Shown here in pieces: positions 46,123-56,759 of a DNA stretch of 64,000 bases. The stretch is from NCBI GenBank assembly GCA_002700365.1, contig PADB01000009.1, positions 160,387 to 224,386 of the forward strand, given 5' to 3'. Made by a program: the position numbers and the translations under genes. This stretch comes from Kordiimonas sp. (GTDB lineage Bacteria > Pseudomonadota > Alphaproteobacteria > Sphingomonadales > Emcibacteraceae). The notes below the pieces were generated by a model. It searched no databases and was not told the origin of the DNA. It saw only the letters and a program-made list of their open reading frames with translations. Positions within the stretch are counted from its first letter, which is position 1; the number at the start of each line of letters is the position of its first letter.

Positions 46123-46452
46123 ATGCCACTGCAGAAAACACCCACTGGCGTCATACTGGCAATCCGCCTCACGCCGAACGCCGCTACTTCCGGTATCGGC
46201 CCCATCGAAGACGGCCCCTATGGCCCCCGACTAAAGTGCCGCGTGACGACATACCCTGAAGACGGCAAGGCCAACAAAACCCTTCTCAAATTTGTGGCCA
46301 AATCACTGGGACGGCCCGTTAGCACAATTACAGTTGCATCCGGCGTCACAAATCGTAATAAACAATTACACATTACAGGTGACCCCGACCTGCTCTACCA
46401 ACAGGTCCATGCCTGGCTTAATGCTGTCCACGAAAGTAAGATAAAAGGATAA
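46123..46452 (+). CDS. DUF167 (YggU) family protein
   Basis: A 109-residue protein of the small alpha/beta DUF167 family. The conserved [12 protein letters not shown] and [21 protein letters not shown] blocks are present. Function is unknown. I start at ATG 46123; an in-frame TTG sits one codon earlier. Adjacency to yggT and folD is common in alphaproteobacteria. Confidence 0.9.
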   Translation: MPLQKTPTGVILAIRLTPNAATSGIGPIEDGPYGPRLKCRVTTYPEDGKANKTLLKFVAKSLGRPVSTITVASGVTNRNKQLHITGDPDLLYQQVHAWLNAVHESKIKG

Positions 46453-46457
46453 ATGTT

Positions 46458-47351
46458 GTGAGTGCCAAAATTATTGATGGCAAGGCCTTTGCCCAAGACT
46501 TGCGTGATAAAATTGCCCAACAAGTGGCCAAGTTAAAGGCAGATCACAACCTAACCCCCGGCCTTGCAGTCGTCCTGGTGGGAGAAGACCCCGCCAGTCA
46601 GGTGTATGTCCGTAGCAAAGGGAAGTCCACATTAGAAGCGGGCATGCAATCCTTTGAACATAAGCTGCCGGAATCCACAACACAGGATGACCTTATCGCC
46701 GTCGTAGAAAAACTAAATGCCGACCCAGCTGTACACGGCATTCTTGTGCAATTACCCCTCCCGGCGCAAATTGATGAAGCCGCGGTGATCGCGGCTATCA
46801 ACCCGGCAAAAGACGTTGACGGTTTTCATATTATCAATTCTGGTTTGCTGGCGACAGGTCAGAATGCCATGGTGCCGTGCACGCCTCTGGGCTGTCTGCT
46901 TATGCTTAAAGATACGCTAGGGGATCTTAGCGGCCTTGATGCCGTTGTCGTCGGACGATCTAATATTGTCGGCAAGCCTATGGCCCAGCTACTTCTGGAT
47001 GAGAGCTGCACCGTCACCATCTGCCATAGCCGCACGAAAGATTTACCCGCTGTGATCGGCCGGGCGGATATTGTCGTTGCAGCAGTAGGTCGCCCACAAA
47101 TGATTAATGGGGAATGGATAAAACCGGGTGCCACCGTCATCGATGTGGGGATTAATCGCATCCCTGCTCCGGAAAAAGGGGATGGCAAAACCCGTCTGGT
47201 TGGCGATGTGGATTTTGACGCCGCAACAGATCACGTGGGGGCAATTACCCCTGTTCCCGGCGGTGTTGGCCCCATGACGATTGCCTGCCTGTTAAAAAAC
47301 ACCGTCACCGCCGCCTGTCGTCAGGCTGGCATTGATGAACCTGACATCTAA
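46458..47351 (+). CDS. folD: Bifunctional methylenetetrahydrofolate dehydrogenase/cyclohydrolase
   Basis: A 297-residue cytosolic enzyme interconverting 5,10-methylene-, methenyl- and 10-formyl-tetrahydrofolate. The catalytic domain has [14 protein letters not shown] (with the active-site tyrosine and lysine) and VQLPLP; the NADP domain has [17 protein letters not shown] and the C-terminal [16 protein letters not shown]. The start is GTG at 46458, just after the DUF167 stop. Confidence 0.97.
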   Translation: MSAKIIDGKAFAQDLRDKIAQQVAKLKADHNLTPGLAVVLVGEDPASQVYVRSKGKSTLEAGMQSFEHKLPESTTQDDLIAVVEKLNADPAVHGILVQLPLPAQIDEAAVIAAINPAKDVDGFHIINSGLLATGQNAMVPCTPLGCLLMLKDTLGDLSGLDAVVVGRSNIVGKPMAQLLLDESCTVTICHSRTKDLPAVIGRADIVVAAVGRPQMINGEWIKPGATVIDVGINRIPAPEKGDGKTRLVGDVDFDAATDHVGAITPVPGGVGPMTIACLLKNTVTAACRQAGIDEPDI

Positions 47352-47456
47352 AGCCAAACGCTTTCTTCTCCTCTACGCCCTTTAAGAATGCAGCTTGCGT
47401 ATTATATGTAAGTAGGTATGATTTTCATTATTAATAAAAAGAGCCCAAAGGGCCTT

Positions 47457-47471
47457 AATATCATTGATATT
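47457..47471 (+). promoter_or_regulatory. Small palindrome upstream of the 79-residue ORF
   Basis: AATATCA-T-TGATATT (47457-47471), 16 bp before the ATG and immediately upstream of the CAGGAG ribosome-binding site. It could be an operator or a 5' hairpin. Confidence 0.3.
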
Positions 47472-47487
47472 ATCAGGAGCGTAAAAA

Positions 47488-47727
47488 ATGTTATCCACTT
47501 ACCGGGATTCCCGTGAAACTCTCGAAGATGAGCCCAAAAATCTTATCGAGCAGTTGAAAAAAGACCCCATTTTTGTAAGCCAGCATAAAGTTGACTATCA
47601 ACTTCATCAGCTAGACCGTCTTATTAAAATCTATGACTACGATAGCCACTGGCAGGACCGGGCCACCAAGTTACGTACCGAGCTGTTAAATGCTGCGCAT
47701 AACAGCAATTATCATCCCGGTTATTAA
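47488..47727 (+). CDS. Small charged protein, unknown
   Basis: A 79-residue soluble protein starting MLSTYRDSRETLEDE, helical and rich in Leu, Asp and Gln (YQLHQLDRLIKIYDYDSHW). It has no cysteine or signal peptide. Good CAGGAG ribosome-binding site and a downstream terminator support a real gene. No family recognised. Confidence 0.65.
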   Translation: MLSTYRDSRETLEDEPKNLIEQLKKDPIFVSQHKVDYQLHQLDRLIKIYDYDSHWQDRATKLRTELLNAAHNSNYHPGY

Positions 47728-47773
47728 TTCTACTGGCACACTGCTATCAGTATTAGCTCGCATTTATTTCCAC

Positions 47774-47804
47774 AAAAAAGGCCGCTGTTGAGCGGCCTTT
47801 TTTT
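47774..47804. terminator. Bidirectional terminator before argG
   Basis: AAGGCCGCT pairs with AGCGGCCTT around GTTG, with A-run before and T-run after. It serves both the 79-residue ORF and the convergent argG. Confidence 0.93.
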
Positions 47805-47831
47805 CATGATCTACCTGCGTTCAAAGCTGGC

Positions 47832-49064
47832 TTATTCATAACTGGGATCGACAGCAACATGACCACGCTGTTTTTGCAAACGTAGTCTTAATGCGTTCAG
47901 TTTAATAAACCCTTCGGCATCGCGCTGATCATAGACCTGATCTTCTTCGAAGGTGACATGCTCCATAGAATACAAAGACTTGTCAGATTTACGGCCAACC
48001 AGATGGACACCGCCTTTATAAAGCTTCAAACGAACGGCCCCTTCCACATGCTCCTGTGACTTATCAATAAGTGCTTGCAGCATCTCCCGTTCTGGTGAGA
48101 ACCAGAACCCATTATAAATCAGCTCGGCATAGCGTGGCATCACTTCATCTTTCAGATGCATAGCCCCGCGGTCCAGCGTGGCCTGCTCAATACCACGGTG
48201 GGCCGTCAGCAAAATGGTGCCGCCTGGTGTTTCATAAATACCCCGGGATTTCATGCCGACGAAACGATTTTCCAGAAGGTCCAGACGCCCAATACCATTG
48301 GCCCGGCCATATTCATTGAGGGCCGCCAGCAACGTTGCCGGCGACATGGCCTCACCATTAATAGCAACCGGATCACCTTTTTTGAATTCTATTTCAATAT
48401 AGGTCGGCTCGTCTGGGGCGTCCTCGGGCGATACTGTGCGCTGATACACATATTCCGGACATTCCGCCCATGGATCTTCCAGCGCCTTCCCTTCGGACGA
48501 GGTATGCAGCAGGTTGGCATCCACAGAAAACGGGGCTTCGCCGCGCTTGTCCTTGGCAATAGGAATACCATGCTCTTCGGCATAGGCAATCAGCTTGGCA
48601 CGGGAATTAAGGTCCCATTCGCGCCATGGGGCAATCACTTTGATCTCCGGGTTCAGGCCATAATAACCCAATTCAAACCGCACCTGATCGTTCCCTTTAC
48701 CGGTCGCCCCGTGGCACACTGCATCGGCCCCCACAGCTTTGGCAATTTCAATCTGGCGTTTGGCGATCAAAGGGCGGGCAATCGCGGTACCCAGCAGGTA
48801 AACCCCCTCATATTGGGCATTGGCGCGGAACATCGGGAAGACATAATCGCGGACAAATTCTTCACGCAGGTCTTCAATGAAGATTTCCTTCACCCCGAAC
48901 ATTTCGGCCTTCTGGCGGGCTGGCTCCAGTTCTTCACCCTGGCCCAGGTCCGCTGTAAAGGTCACCACTTCACAATTATATGTTTCTTCCAGCCATTTCA
49001 GAATAATTGATGTATCCAGACCACCGGAATAGGCCAGAACCACTTTATTGATTTTATCACCCAT
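47832..49064 (-). CDS. argG: Argininosuccinate synthase
   Basis: A 410-residue enzyme that joins citrulline and aspartate using ATP in arginine synthesis. The N-terminal ATP-pyrophosphatase P-loop [15 protein letters not shown], the [14 protein letters not shown] block and [13 protein letters not shown] are all present. Type I length. A GGAAGCG ribosome-binding site precedes the ATG. Monocistronic; its terminator is shared with the convergent small ORF. Confidence 0.98.
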   Translation of the reverse strand: MGDKINKVVLAYSGGLDTSIILKWLEETYNCEVVTFTADLGQGEELEPARQKAEMFGVKEIFIEDLREEFVRDYVFPMFRANAQYEGVYLLGTAIARPLIAKRQIEIAKAVGADAVCHGATGKGNDQVRFELGYYGLNPEIKVIAPWREWDLNSRAKLIAYAEEHGIPIAKDKRGEAPFSVDANLLHTSSEGKALEDPWAECPEYVYQRTVSPEDAPDEPTYIEIEFKKGDPVAINGEAMSPATLLAALNEYGRANGIGRLDLLENRFVGMKSRGIYETPGGTILLTAHRGIEQATLDRGAMHLKDEVMPRYAELIYNGFWFSPEREMLQALIDKSQEHVEGAVRLKLYKGGVHLVGRKSDKSLYSMEHVTFEEDQVYDQRDAEGFIKLNALRLRLQKQRGHVAVDPSYE

Positions 49065-49368
49065 GGGACGCTTCCTTCATCACTTGAGCATGTCTAAACG
49101 TTGCGCGCAGTATAGGCAAAAGCCTTTGCGGCGCAAGCGGAATAGCATCACCCGCAAGCGTACAATACGCTGCGACCTGCCTAAAATTGCATTTATGTTT
49201 TTTTATGGTCTTTGCTGCTGTTTTTTTGACACAGAGCTGAGCTTTTTCATAAAAACTTCAGAATGACTTAACGACTACTGTGCAATTCTGTCCGGCAAAA
49301 GCGATCTTCCCCTTTGTGCCCGGCATGATGCTGGCATAAAGTAGTGAAAAATAACTGGTTAGAACAAA
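49065..49368. other. Divergent intergenic region argG/flippase
   Basis: About 300 bp without a gene. TTGACA (49226-49231) followed 17 bp later by ATAAAA is a possible plus-strand promoter for the polysaccharide genes. Confidence 0.4.
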
Positions 49369-50865
49369 ATGTCAGAACAGACCAAATCACTCGGTCAATC
49401 CATCACCAGCGGTGCATTGTGGATGATCCTGCTCAAATTCCTCGAACGGGGCATTGGCACAATCAGCACATTGATATTGGCCCGCCTGTTATTTCCCGAA
49501 GACTTTGGTCTGGTCGCACTGGCAACCATCATTGCCGGTTTCCTCGTTATCATGACAGAATTCCGGTTTGATACTGCCCTCATCCAAAATCAGCAAACAA
49601 CAGATGACCATTTCAATACCGCCTGGACCTTGGCGGTGATACGCGGTGGCGCGGTAGCGATCATATTAGCTCTATGTTCCTACCAGATTGCGTTATTTTT
49701 TAATGATGAACGTCTGACAGAAATATTATTCTGCTTAGCCGGACTGACATTCCTAAACGGATTTCAGAATATTGGCGTTGTCCATTTCCGCAAGGACATG
49801 AATTTTAAACAAGAATTTCGTTATTTACTTTTTCCGAAAATTATTCGTTTTGTCGTCACCATCGCCGCCGCTTTTTATTTGCGAAGCTATTGGGCACTGG
49901 TCATCGGGATTACCGCCAATCAGGTTACGCAATTCCTTTTGGGCTATGTGATGCACCACTATCGTCCAACATTCGGCCTAAAGCATGCAAAATCAATTTT
50001 TGGTTTTTCCACATGGTTATGGATAAGCAATATCATTGTTTATCTGGCGGACCGCACAGACCAGTTTTTGATCGGTAAATACACCAATACGGCAAAACTC
50101 GGTGTCTACAATGTCAGCTATGAAATCTCTAACCTTCCCACCACCGAACTTATTCACCCTATGTCACGGGCCATGCTGCCGGGCCTGTCAAAGATCGGTC
50201 ATGACCACCAAACATTAATTAACATGTATCTCAAGGCCGTAGGGGTAATAACCATTCTGGCGTTCCCGGCCTCTATTGGTATTTTGGTCACAGCCCCTCT
50301 CTTGGTGCCCGTGGTCTTGGGACAAAACTGGCTGGACACCATCCCGCTGATCCAAGTTCTGGCCATTGGCGGCGCCATTCGTGTATCGCTGGGTCATGTC
50401 TCTTCTTTATATGTTGCCTGTGGACAGCCCAAATTCGGCACACTGCACGTCATGTTAAATACGGCCCTCCGCCTGCCATTACTTTTCCTTGGTATGTATT
50501 ATTTCGATATTCTCGGCGTGGCCTGGGCTTTGGTCATCAGCAATGTTGTGGGCACCGTGATTGGTATTACCTTATGTAAAATGATACTACCCTTACCTCT
50601 CACTGGACTTTTTTCCACGATATGGCGGCAGGCTGTAGCCACGGGGGCAATGTGGTTTGGGCTGGATTATATTATGCAGCAATTACCCACGACGCTCACA
50701 TCTGTTGAACAGCTTCTCATATTGTTGGGATTAATTTTACTGGGGGCATTGCTCTACGGATTTGTTCTTCTGGCCCTGTGGTCCCTTTCCGGTCGTCCCA
50801 ATAGCGGTGAACAAGCGACACTTGATTTCATAACGGCTAAATTTATTAAGAAACCTGCCTCATGA
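49369..50865 (+). CDS. Polysaccharide flippase (Wzx/RfbX-like, MOP superfamily)
   Basis: A 498-residue inner-membrane protein with about 13-14 membrane helices, starting ITSGALWMILLKFLERG and LILARLLFPEDFGLVALATI, the signature of WzxC-type flippases. It would move lipid-linked oligosaccharide units across the inner membrane for surface polysaccharide assembly. Its stop overlaps the start of the next glycosyltransferase by 4 bp. Confidence 0.92.
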   Translation: MSEQTKSLGQSITSGALWMILLKFLERGIGTISTLILARLLFPEDFGLVALATIIAGFLVIMTEFRFDTALIQNQQTTDDHFNTAWTLAVIRGGAVAIILALCSYQIALFFNDERLTEILFCLAGLTFLNGFQNIGVVHFRKDMNFKQEFRYLLFPKIIRFVVTIAAAFYLRSYWALVIGITANQVTQFLLGYVMHHYRPTFGLKHAKSIFGFSTWLWISNIIVYLADRTDQFLIGKYTNTAKLGVYNVSYEISNLPTTELIHPMSRAMLPGLSKIGHDHQTLINMYLKAVGVITILAFPASIGILVTAPLLVPVVLGQNWLDTIPLIQVLAIGGAIRVSLGHVSSLYVACGQPKFGTLHVMLNTALRLPLLFLGMYYFDILGVAWALVISNVVGTVIGITLCKMILPLPLTGLFSTIWRQAVATGAMWFGLDYIMQQLPTTLTSVEQLLILLGLILLGALLYGFVLLALWSLSGRPNSGEQATLDFITAKFIKKPAS

Positions 50866-52019
50866 ATATTCTCTTTACACTCACCGGCCACCCCGAACGC
50901 ATTTCAGAAGGCATCACCATGGCCACAACCCGATTGGCCAAAAACATGGATGCCATTGATGACATGCACAGTTTTTATATTAATGCAGATATGGATGCCG
51001 GGCTTTGGGGGCATGAAGAAACAGACACCGCTCAACCCTGCCTTTCGATCAGGCTACCCACCAATACCGGGAAAGCCAATGTCTTATGGCGGTATATCAT
51101 GTGGCTGCCTAAATTTATTATCGTGACACTGCGCCTTTACTTTTTTTGTCGTAAACATCGCATCGATTACATTGTCACCTATCTACATGCCCGTCATATG
51201 TATTTTTACTGGTTATCCAAATTTTGTGGGCTGCGTTACATCTGTGTTCTGCATGGAAGCGAGATCTATTATTTTCATGATTTACCCTCTGGCGTCCAGA
51301 AAACCTTATACAAACTGGCGCATGGCGCTGTGGCCCTCACCGCAGTCAGCAAAGGACTTGCTCACCATGCCCGCACAATTTTTCAGGACATCCCGCAGAT
51401 TACAACCATTCACAATGGCGTTGCGCTGACACCCCCCCAAACCAGGGACGCGCTTCCATTTGAACTTCCCCAAAGCTTCATCGTTTCCATCGGCAGATTA
51501 CACCCGGTAAAAGGATTCGATCTGGCTATTCAGGCTTTTCATAATACCCAATATCACGCGCCCGATCTTCATTATGTCATCATTGGCGAAGGTGATGAAC
51601 GCCCGGCTCTTGCTGCATTAATAGACCAATACAAACTAAAGGATCGCGTACATTTAATAGGGCAACTAGATTCTGATCATATCCCTACTGTCTTACACGC
51701 AGCGACATTATGTCTGGCCCCCTCACGATCCGAAGGCCTGCCCAATGTTATTCTGGAAGCCGCCTTTATGGGAACCCCCCTATTGGCAACCCGCGTTGGA
51801 GGCATCCCTGAAATTATAGCCGATGACCACTATGGAACACTGGTCCCCGCTGACGACATTGAGTCCCTGACAACAGCACTTGGCCATCTCATTGCACACC
51901 CGCAGACGCGCCAGAACAAAGCCGAAAATTTAAAACATTTCGTCCGCAAAGAATTTTCCATCGAAAGAATGGTCACATCTTATCGCGATTTATTCCGCGC
52001 CCTCAGGCTGGACCGCTAA
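50862..52019 (+). CDS. Glycosyltransferase, GT4 family
   Basis: A 385-residue GT-B fold enzyme for polysaccharide assembly. The N-terminal acceptor half has YICVLHGSEIYYF; the C-terminal nucleotide-sugar half has FIVSIGRLHPVKGFDLAIQ, then SRSEGLPNVILEAAFMGTPL (the E-x7-E motif) and GGIPEIIADD. Translationally coupled to the flippase (ATGA overlap). Its 3' end overlaps the 3' end of the convergent gene by 30 bp. Confidence 0.93.
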   Translation: MNILFTLTGHPERISEGITMATTRLAKNMDAIDDMHSFYINADMDAGLWGHEETDTAQPCLSIRLPTNTGKANVLWRYIMWLPKFIIVTLRLYFFCRKHRIDYIVTYLHARHMYFYWLSKFCGLRYICVLHGSEIYYFHDLPSGVQKTLYKLAHGAVALTAVSKGLAHHARTIFQDIPQITTIHNGVALTPPQTRDALPFELPQSFIVSIGRLHPVKGFDLAIQAFHNTQYHAPDLHYVIIGEGDERPALAALIDQYKLKDRVHLIGQLDSDHIPTVLHAATLCLAPSRSEGLPNVILEAAFMGTPLLATRVGGIPEIIADDHYGTLVPADDIESLTTALGHLIAHPQTRQNKAENLKHFVRKEFSIERMVTSYRDLFRALRLDR

Positions 52020-53228
52020 CCCCTGCAACAGCTCATCTATCTGCTGGCAGCGCTGGTCCCAGGTATTGGCAAACGCGACAGCCTGACGTTCTTCCCTGCT
52101 GCCCTTACCCCTTCCTGCCACGGCCCGCTCAATTGCGCTCATGCATTCTTCCGGGCCATGCACAATATCAATAACACGCTCAAATTCACGAATGGCCGGC
52201 AATTCCGTACTGACAACCGGGTGTCCTGTCGCCAGATATTCATGCATTTTTAAAGGGTAACCAAATTCCCACCACCCGCCGCGAACACGGTAGAACATGG
52301 CATTCACATCCATATGCGCGACATACGCTGGTACTTCTGCGGTCTGTTTGAAATTAAGAAAATGGACATTGGAACGGGCTACACATTTCTGCCATAACGC
52401 CAAATCATCGCCCTCCAATATCAGCTCCCCGACAATAACAAAATGCCAGTCCGGGCGCATCGCGCTCAACTGATCCAATAAATCCACATCAAATTTTTTA
52501 CTGACATTGCCAACATAACCAATACGGGGATGAGGGATTTCTTTTAAATCATCCGGTTCCGGTAATTGTAACGCTGCCTGAAACGCCGCTGCATCCGCAC
52601 CGTTTGGAATAATATGCAACTTATGTTGGTCTTTGTCCGGCACACCCCGCGCCATATCCGCCCCGGAGGCAATAATAAGATCTGCCCGGTTACATAATGT
52701 CTCAAAACGGTCTTTGACCGGTATCTTCGTCTCTGCTTTCAAATAATAATCACGGATGTGAAAAACCGTACGGACTGGCCGAAGGGCATCCAGATAATCT
52801 GCAAATTGCGGATTATAACAATAAAACAGCAACGGCTTATCATGCCCCTGTTGCAGTGACCGCTTCAGAAAGCGGGCATGGAACCCCACAGCAAGACGAT
52901 GTAAAAACCCTTTACCCGGCCAAATACAAAAACGCCGCCCACGCTTTTCGACCAACACATTATCCGCCGACACAACGTCCGGGTAATGATTGGCTTGTTG
53001 CCAGTTCGCTGTCTTGCGCTCCCAGACGGTAAAAGCCCCGGTGCTATAAAGTACAGGCCATCCCATCGCCCCCAAACGTGACAAAATCTGTTGTCTGTTC
53101 ATCCACGGCGTGAACCAGTCATTATCATCCATCGCCACAAGGGCAAATGGTTTATCTTCCGCAGCAGGGGTATTTTCTACATTCACAGGGACAGGTCCAG
53201 CTATGTTAAGGTTGCCTCTAAGTATCAT
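51990..53228 (-). CDS. Glycosyltransferase, GT-B fold (group 1)
   Basis: A 412-residue protein. The N-terminal half is less typical (DNDWFTPWMNRQQILSRL); the C-terminal half has the GYVGNVSKKFDVDLL opening, LHIIPNGADAAAF and a short EYLATGHPVVSTELP motif. It probably adds a sugar to the same surface polysaccharide as its neighbours, although it is transcribed in the opposite direction. AAGGG precedes the ATG. Confidence 0.85.
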   Translation of the reverse strand: MILRGNLNIAGPVPVNVENTPAAEDKPFALVAMDDNDWFTPWMNRQQILSRLGAMGWPVLYSTGAFTVWERKTANWQQANHYPDVVSADNVLVEKRGRRFCIWPGKGFLHRLAVGFHARFLKRSLQQGHDKPLLFYCYNPQFADYLDALRPVRTVFHIRDYYLKAETKIPVKDRFETLCNRADLIIASGADMARGVPDKDQHKLHIIPNGADAAAFQAALQLPEPDDLKEIPHPRIGYVGNVSKKFDVDLLDQLSAMRPDWHFVIVGELILEGDDLALWQKCVARSNVHFLNFKQTAEVPAYVAHMDVNAMFYRVRGGWWEFGYPLKMHEYLATGHPVVSTELPAIREFERVIDIVHGPEECMSAIERAVAGRGKGSREERQAVAFANTWDQRCQQIDELLQGLAVQPEGAE

Positions 53229-53304
53229 CAGGCCCTTAAAAATATCTTACACAGGTCTTTTTTGACCTGTAAAGACGATTACCATTTCAGCTGCTCTATG
53301 ATCT

Positions 53305-54477
53305 TCAGGAAACAGATCCGCGTTTCTCTTCCGCCAGAATTTCACTCTTGCGCTTTTTCTGACTTTCAGACTTCAACTGCCCGCAGGCCGCCAGGATATC
53401 CTGCCCGCGTGTCGCCCGGATGGGCGCGGAAATCCCCGCTTCAAAAATAATATCCGAAAAACGCCGCACCCGGTTATTGCTCGACCGTTCATAACCGGAC
53501 CCGGGCCACGGGTTAAAGGGGATCAGGTTCACCTTCGCGGGAATATTATACTGGCGCAGCAGGCGCACTAACTCACGCGCGTCCTCGTCTGAATCGTTGA
53601 TGCCTTTTAACATAATATATTCAAAGGTGATGCGCCGGGCATTGCTGGCCCCCGGATAATCCCGGCACGCCGCCAATAATTCCTCCAGCGGATATTTGTT
53701 ATTAATGGGCATGATGTCACTGCGGGTCTTATTGTCCACCGCATGCAGGGAAATCGCCAGATTAACCCCCAGCTCCTCGCCACAACGCTTCATTTCCGGC
53801 ACCACCCCGGATGTGGATAATGTGATCCGGCGACGGGACAAGGAAATACCCTGTTCATCCATTAACACCTGCATGGCGGTCTTCACATTATCAAAATTAT
53901 ATAAAGGCTCCCCCATACCCATGAGCACAATATTGGTCAGCAACCGTCCTTCAATGGGGCTGGGCCATTCCCCCAATGTATCGCGCGCCACCAACACCTG
54001 CATGACGATTTCCTGTGGCGTCAGGTTACGCACCAGGTTTTGGGTACCGGTATGACAAAACTTACAGGTCAGCGTGCACCCCACTTGTGATGAAACACAT
54101 AGGGTCCCCCTGTCGTCATCGGGAATGAAAACCGTCTCCACATCCTGCCCATCGGGAAAACGCATCAACCATTTACGCGTGCCATCTTCTGATAACAGGG
54201 ATTCGATAATTTCCGGGCGACCGATTTCGTAATGCGCAATCAGCTTTTCCCGCAGGTCCTTGGACACGTTGCTCATCTCTTCAAAGCTCTGGACACCACG
54301 GTGATACATCCAGTGCCATACCTGCTGGACGCGCATTTTTATCTGCTTATCCGCAACGCCAATCGCTTTCAGTCGTTCGCCGATTTCATCTCTGCTCAAT
54401 CCCACAAGCGAACGTGTCGCCCCCTGTAAAGGGCGGGCAACCACTATCGGCTCTTTCCCTAATGCTGTTGTCTGCAT
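53305..54477 (-). CDS. rlmN: 23S rRNA/tRNA (adenine-C2) methyltransferase
   Basis: A 390-residue radical SAM enzyme that methylates C2 of A2503 in 23S rRNA and A37 in tRNAs. The N-terminal HhH-like domain is followed by the radical SAM core with C-x3-C-x2-C in [11 protein letters not shown] and GMGEPLYN. The catalytic second cysteine lies in DILAACGQL near the C-terminus, and the first is SSQVGC. Typical length. Confidence 0.96.
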   Translation of the reverse strand: MQTTALGKEPIVVARPLQGATRSLVGLSRDEIGERLKAIGVADKQIKMRVQQVWHWMYHRGVQSFEEMSNVSKDLREKLIAHYEIGRPEIIESLLSEDGTRKWLMRFPDGQDVETVFIPDDDRGTLCVSSQVGCTLTCKFCHTGTQNLVRNLTPQEIVMQVLVARDTLGEWPSPIEGRLLTNIVLMGMGEPLYNFDNVKTAMQVLMDEQGISLSRRRITLSTSGVVPEMKRCGEELGVNLAISLHAVDNKTRSDIMPINNKYPLEELLAACRDYPGASNARRITFEYIMLKGINDSDEDARELVRLLRQYNIPAKVNLIPFNPWPGSGYERSSNNRVRRFSDIIFEAGISAPIRATRGQDILAACGQLKSESQKKRKSEILAEEKRGSVS

Positions 54478-54569
54478 GCTTCCACCACCCTATCAAGGGT
54501 CTTATTCACAAGGACACGACCGTGCATAACGCCGCGATCATTACGTACGACCTGTTTACGACCTGTCTA

Positions 54570-55085
54570 TTATCTGCAGGCCTTTGTAATCGCATTGTGT
54601 GCAGCTGTAAATCCTGACAAACTATATTTATCCTTTGTCTTGGTTCCCCGGCTTGATACGCCATGCACATACAGTACATTCCCCCGCTTCATTGCCGCCG
54701 CCATCGCGGTATCCTGTTTCGCATCATAGGCCCACGCCCCATCACCCGACGTAAATAATGTGTAGGACCGCTTATCAATCACGACTTTAGAAGTACTGTT
54801 TTTCTTGAATGGATACCCGACCACCACATTAATTTCATTCTTCACTTTGGTTCTCGGGCGATGTTTTACAGTAATGTATATATCTCCGCGCCGGACATTT
54901 TTGGGGTGCGTATCCTTTGGCACGGAAATCATATAACAGATTTTTTCGTTGTTCTGTTTTTTAAGTAAAAAAGCATCCCAGTCCCGATAGCTCCCTAATA
55001 ACTGTCGGGCATCTGCCCGGGCAGGACTATTTGCTAACGTCATACCGCCAACGCATATCAACAACGTCATAACGACTAATTTCAT
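54570..55085 (-). CDS. IalB-like (invasion-associated locus B) exported protein
   Basis: A 171-residue periplasmic protein from the chosen ATG at 55085, giving the signal peptide MKLVVMTLLICVGGMTLANS with cleavage after ARA. The mature chain follows the IalB pattern: DWDAFL, KICYMISVPK, a central GYPF block, the LFTSGDGAWAYDA motif and a C-terminal GFTAAHNAITKAC. A cysteine pair likely forms a disulfide. The name is historical; these proteins are common in non-pathogenic alphaproteobacteria. Longer in-frame starts exist but lack binding sites. Confidence 0.82.
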   Translation of the reverse strand: MKLVVMTLLICVGGMTLANSPARADARQLLGSYRDWDAFLLKKQNNEKICYMISVPKDTHPKNVRRGDIYITVKHRPRTKVKNEINVVVGYPFKKNSTSKVVIDKRSYTLFTSGDGAWAYDAKQDTAMAAAMKRGNVLYVHGVSSRGTKTKDKYSLSGFTAAHNAITKACR

Positions 55086-55256
55086 GACATTGTTCTTCAA
55101 ACAAATGTCCATCTGCATCATGGTGCTGCTAACAATCCCTTTATTTGCCTGTCCCAAATGCTTTCGCCGCATCTCTTCTACATCCTTCAACATATCCCTG
55201 GCCCCGCGCCACACTAACAAACCACCCCTCCACGAACAAGAGAGAGACCCGCCTTT

Positions 55257-55790
55257 TTAAGGCCATTTCTTTCGGCGGATCGGATCTCCCTGCACATGAG
55301 GTGGCAGAATTTCTGTCGGCCCGCCGGGCTTTACCGGCCTTTCGGCAAAACGACCCATACTACACATCCTGTCATACATAATAATCGCGCCGGCAGTTGC
55401 CACATTAAGAGAGAATTTTGTCGGAATTTGGATCATATGATCGCATCGTGCTTGCGTCTCCTCGGTCAGGCCATACCATTCCGACCCCAGAATATAAATA
55501 GCAGAACGCGGATGCCGAAAACTGGGCAGCTCAACCGAACTATCTGTCAATTCCACGCCCACCACCTGACAACCTTGCGGTAAAGTCATTTCATCAATCG
55601 ACTGGTAATGATAAAGGGGGATATTGTCTTGCGCCTGACTGGTGTCTATTTTTGCATGTTCCGCTTTATAATCCGCCTCGATTGTAAAAACGAAAGAGGC
55701 CCCGAAACCATGGGCCGTACGAAAAAGGTTTCCTAAATTACGCCCTTTATGAACACGTTCAATCCCAATACCAAAATAACCGCGCATCAT
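55257..55790 (-). CDS. SpoU/TrmH-family RNA 2'-O-methyltransferase
   Basis: A 177-residue SPOUT enzyme. Motif 1 is GRNLGNLFRTAHGFGA, motif 2 AIYILGSEWYGLTEE, and motif 3 IPTKFSLNVATAGAIIMYD, the SAM-binding trefoil knot. Target nucleoside unknown; small TrmL/TrmH-like members modify tRNA. The ATG at 55790 is preceded by GGTGG; an extended frame adds 23 unconserved residues. Confidence 0.9.
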   Translation of the reverse strand: MMRGYFGIGIERVHKGRNLGNLFRTAHGFGASFVFTIEADYKAEHAKIDTSQAQDNIPLYHYQSIDEMTLPQGCQVVGVELTDSSVELPSFRHPRSAIYILGSEWYGLTEETQARCDHMIQIPTKFSLNVATAGAIIMYDRMCSMGRFAERPVKPGGPTEILPPHVQGDPIRRKKWP

Positions 55791-56031
55791 GCCCTTTGTC
55801 CCACCGCCAAATTTATTGCGGCGCACATTATATAAATCATAATATCTACAACACCCCACAAGGCCTTATTGACAAAGCCCTCGTAATTTGCTGCACTGCA
55901 AATAATTACGTCTGAACAGTGGTCATAAATATGGGCTGCAATAAATCTCATGGGGCATAACAAAAAGACTGTACATCACAGTGCCCGCCTTTTCCACATC
56001 AGACCACCAGAATTTTGAGGAGTAGAGAATC

Positions 56032-56745
56032 ATGCAAAAGGTCTTCACAGATGCCGCATCTGCACTGGAAGGTCTGTTATTTGATGACATGACCATTATG
56101 GCCGGGGGCTTTGGCCTGTGCGGCATACCGGAAAACCTGATTATGGCACTGCATGATTCAGGCACAACAGGCATCACGGCTATTTCAAATAATGCCGGGG
56201 TTGATGACTGGGGTCTGGGGTTATTGCTACAGACACGCCAAATTAAAAAAATGATTTCCTCTTATGTGGGCGAAAATAAAGAATTCGAACGCCAGTATCT
56301 CAGCGGGGAACTGGAGCTTGAATTCAATCCCCAGGGCACGTTGGCCGAACGTTGTCGCGCGGGTGGTGCAGGAATTCCTGCATTTTATACAAAAACTGGC
56401 GTCGGTACGTTGGTCGCCGAAGGAAAAGAACATAAAGATTTCAATGGCGAAACCTATATCATGGAAACTGGCCTTGTAGCCGATGTTTCGCTGGTCAAAG
56501 CATGGAAAGGCGATACGGAAGGTAATCTTATTTACCGTAAAACCGCCCGTAATTTTAACCCGATGATGGCAACCGCCGGCAAAGTCACCGTGGCCGAGGT
56601 TGAAGAACTGGTGGAACCCGGTGTTCTTGACCCGGACCATATCCATACCCCCGGCATCTTCGTGCAACGCATTATTGTCGGTCAACACGAAAAGCGCATC
56701 GAACAACGCACGACCCGGCCACGCCCGGCAACTGCAGACGCATAA
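56032..56745 (+). CDS. scoA: 3-oxoacid CoA-transferase subunit A
   Basis: A 237-residue alpha subunit of the SCOT-type CoA-transferase that moves CoA from succinyl-CoA to acetoacetate or another 3-oxoacid. The N-terminal glycine-rich [13 protein letters not shown] and the [16 protein letters not shown] segment are family-typical. It uses the same strand and 15-bp spacing as subunit B, so the two are co-transcribed. Precise substrate (succinyl or other) is not certain. Confidence 0.95.
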   Translation: MQKVFTDAASALEGLLFDDMTIMAGGFGLCGIPENLIMALHDSGTTGITAISNNAGVDDWGLGLLLQTRQIKKMISSYVGENKEFERQYLSGELELEFNPQGTLAERCRAGGAGIPAFYTKTGVGTLVAEGKEHKDFNGETYIMETGLVADVSLVKAWKGDTEGNLIYRKTARNFNPMMATAGKVTVAEVEELVEPGVLDPDHIHTPGIFVQRIIVGQHEKRIEQRTTRPRPATADA

Positions 56746-56759
56746 GGGGAGCACAGCAT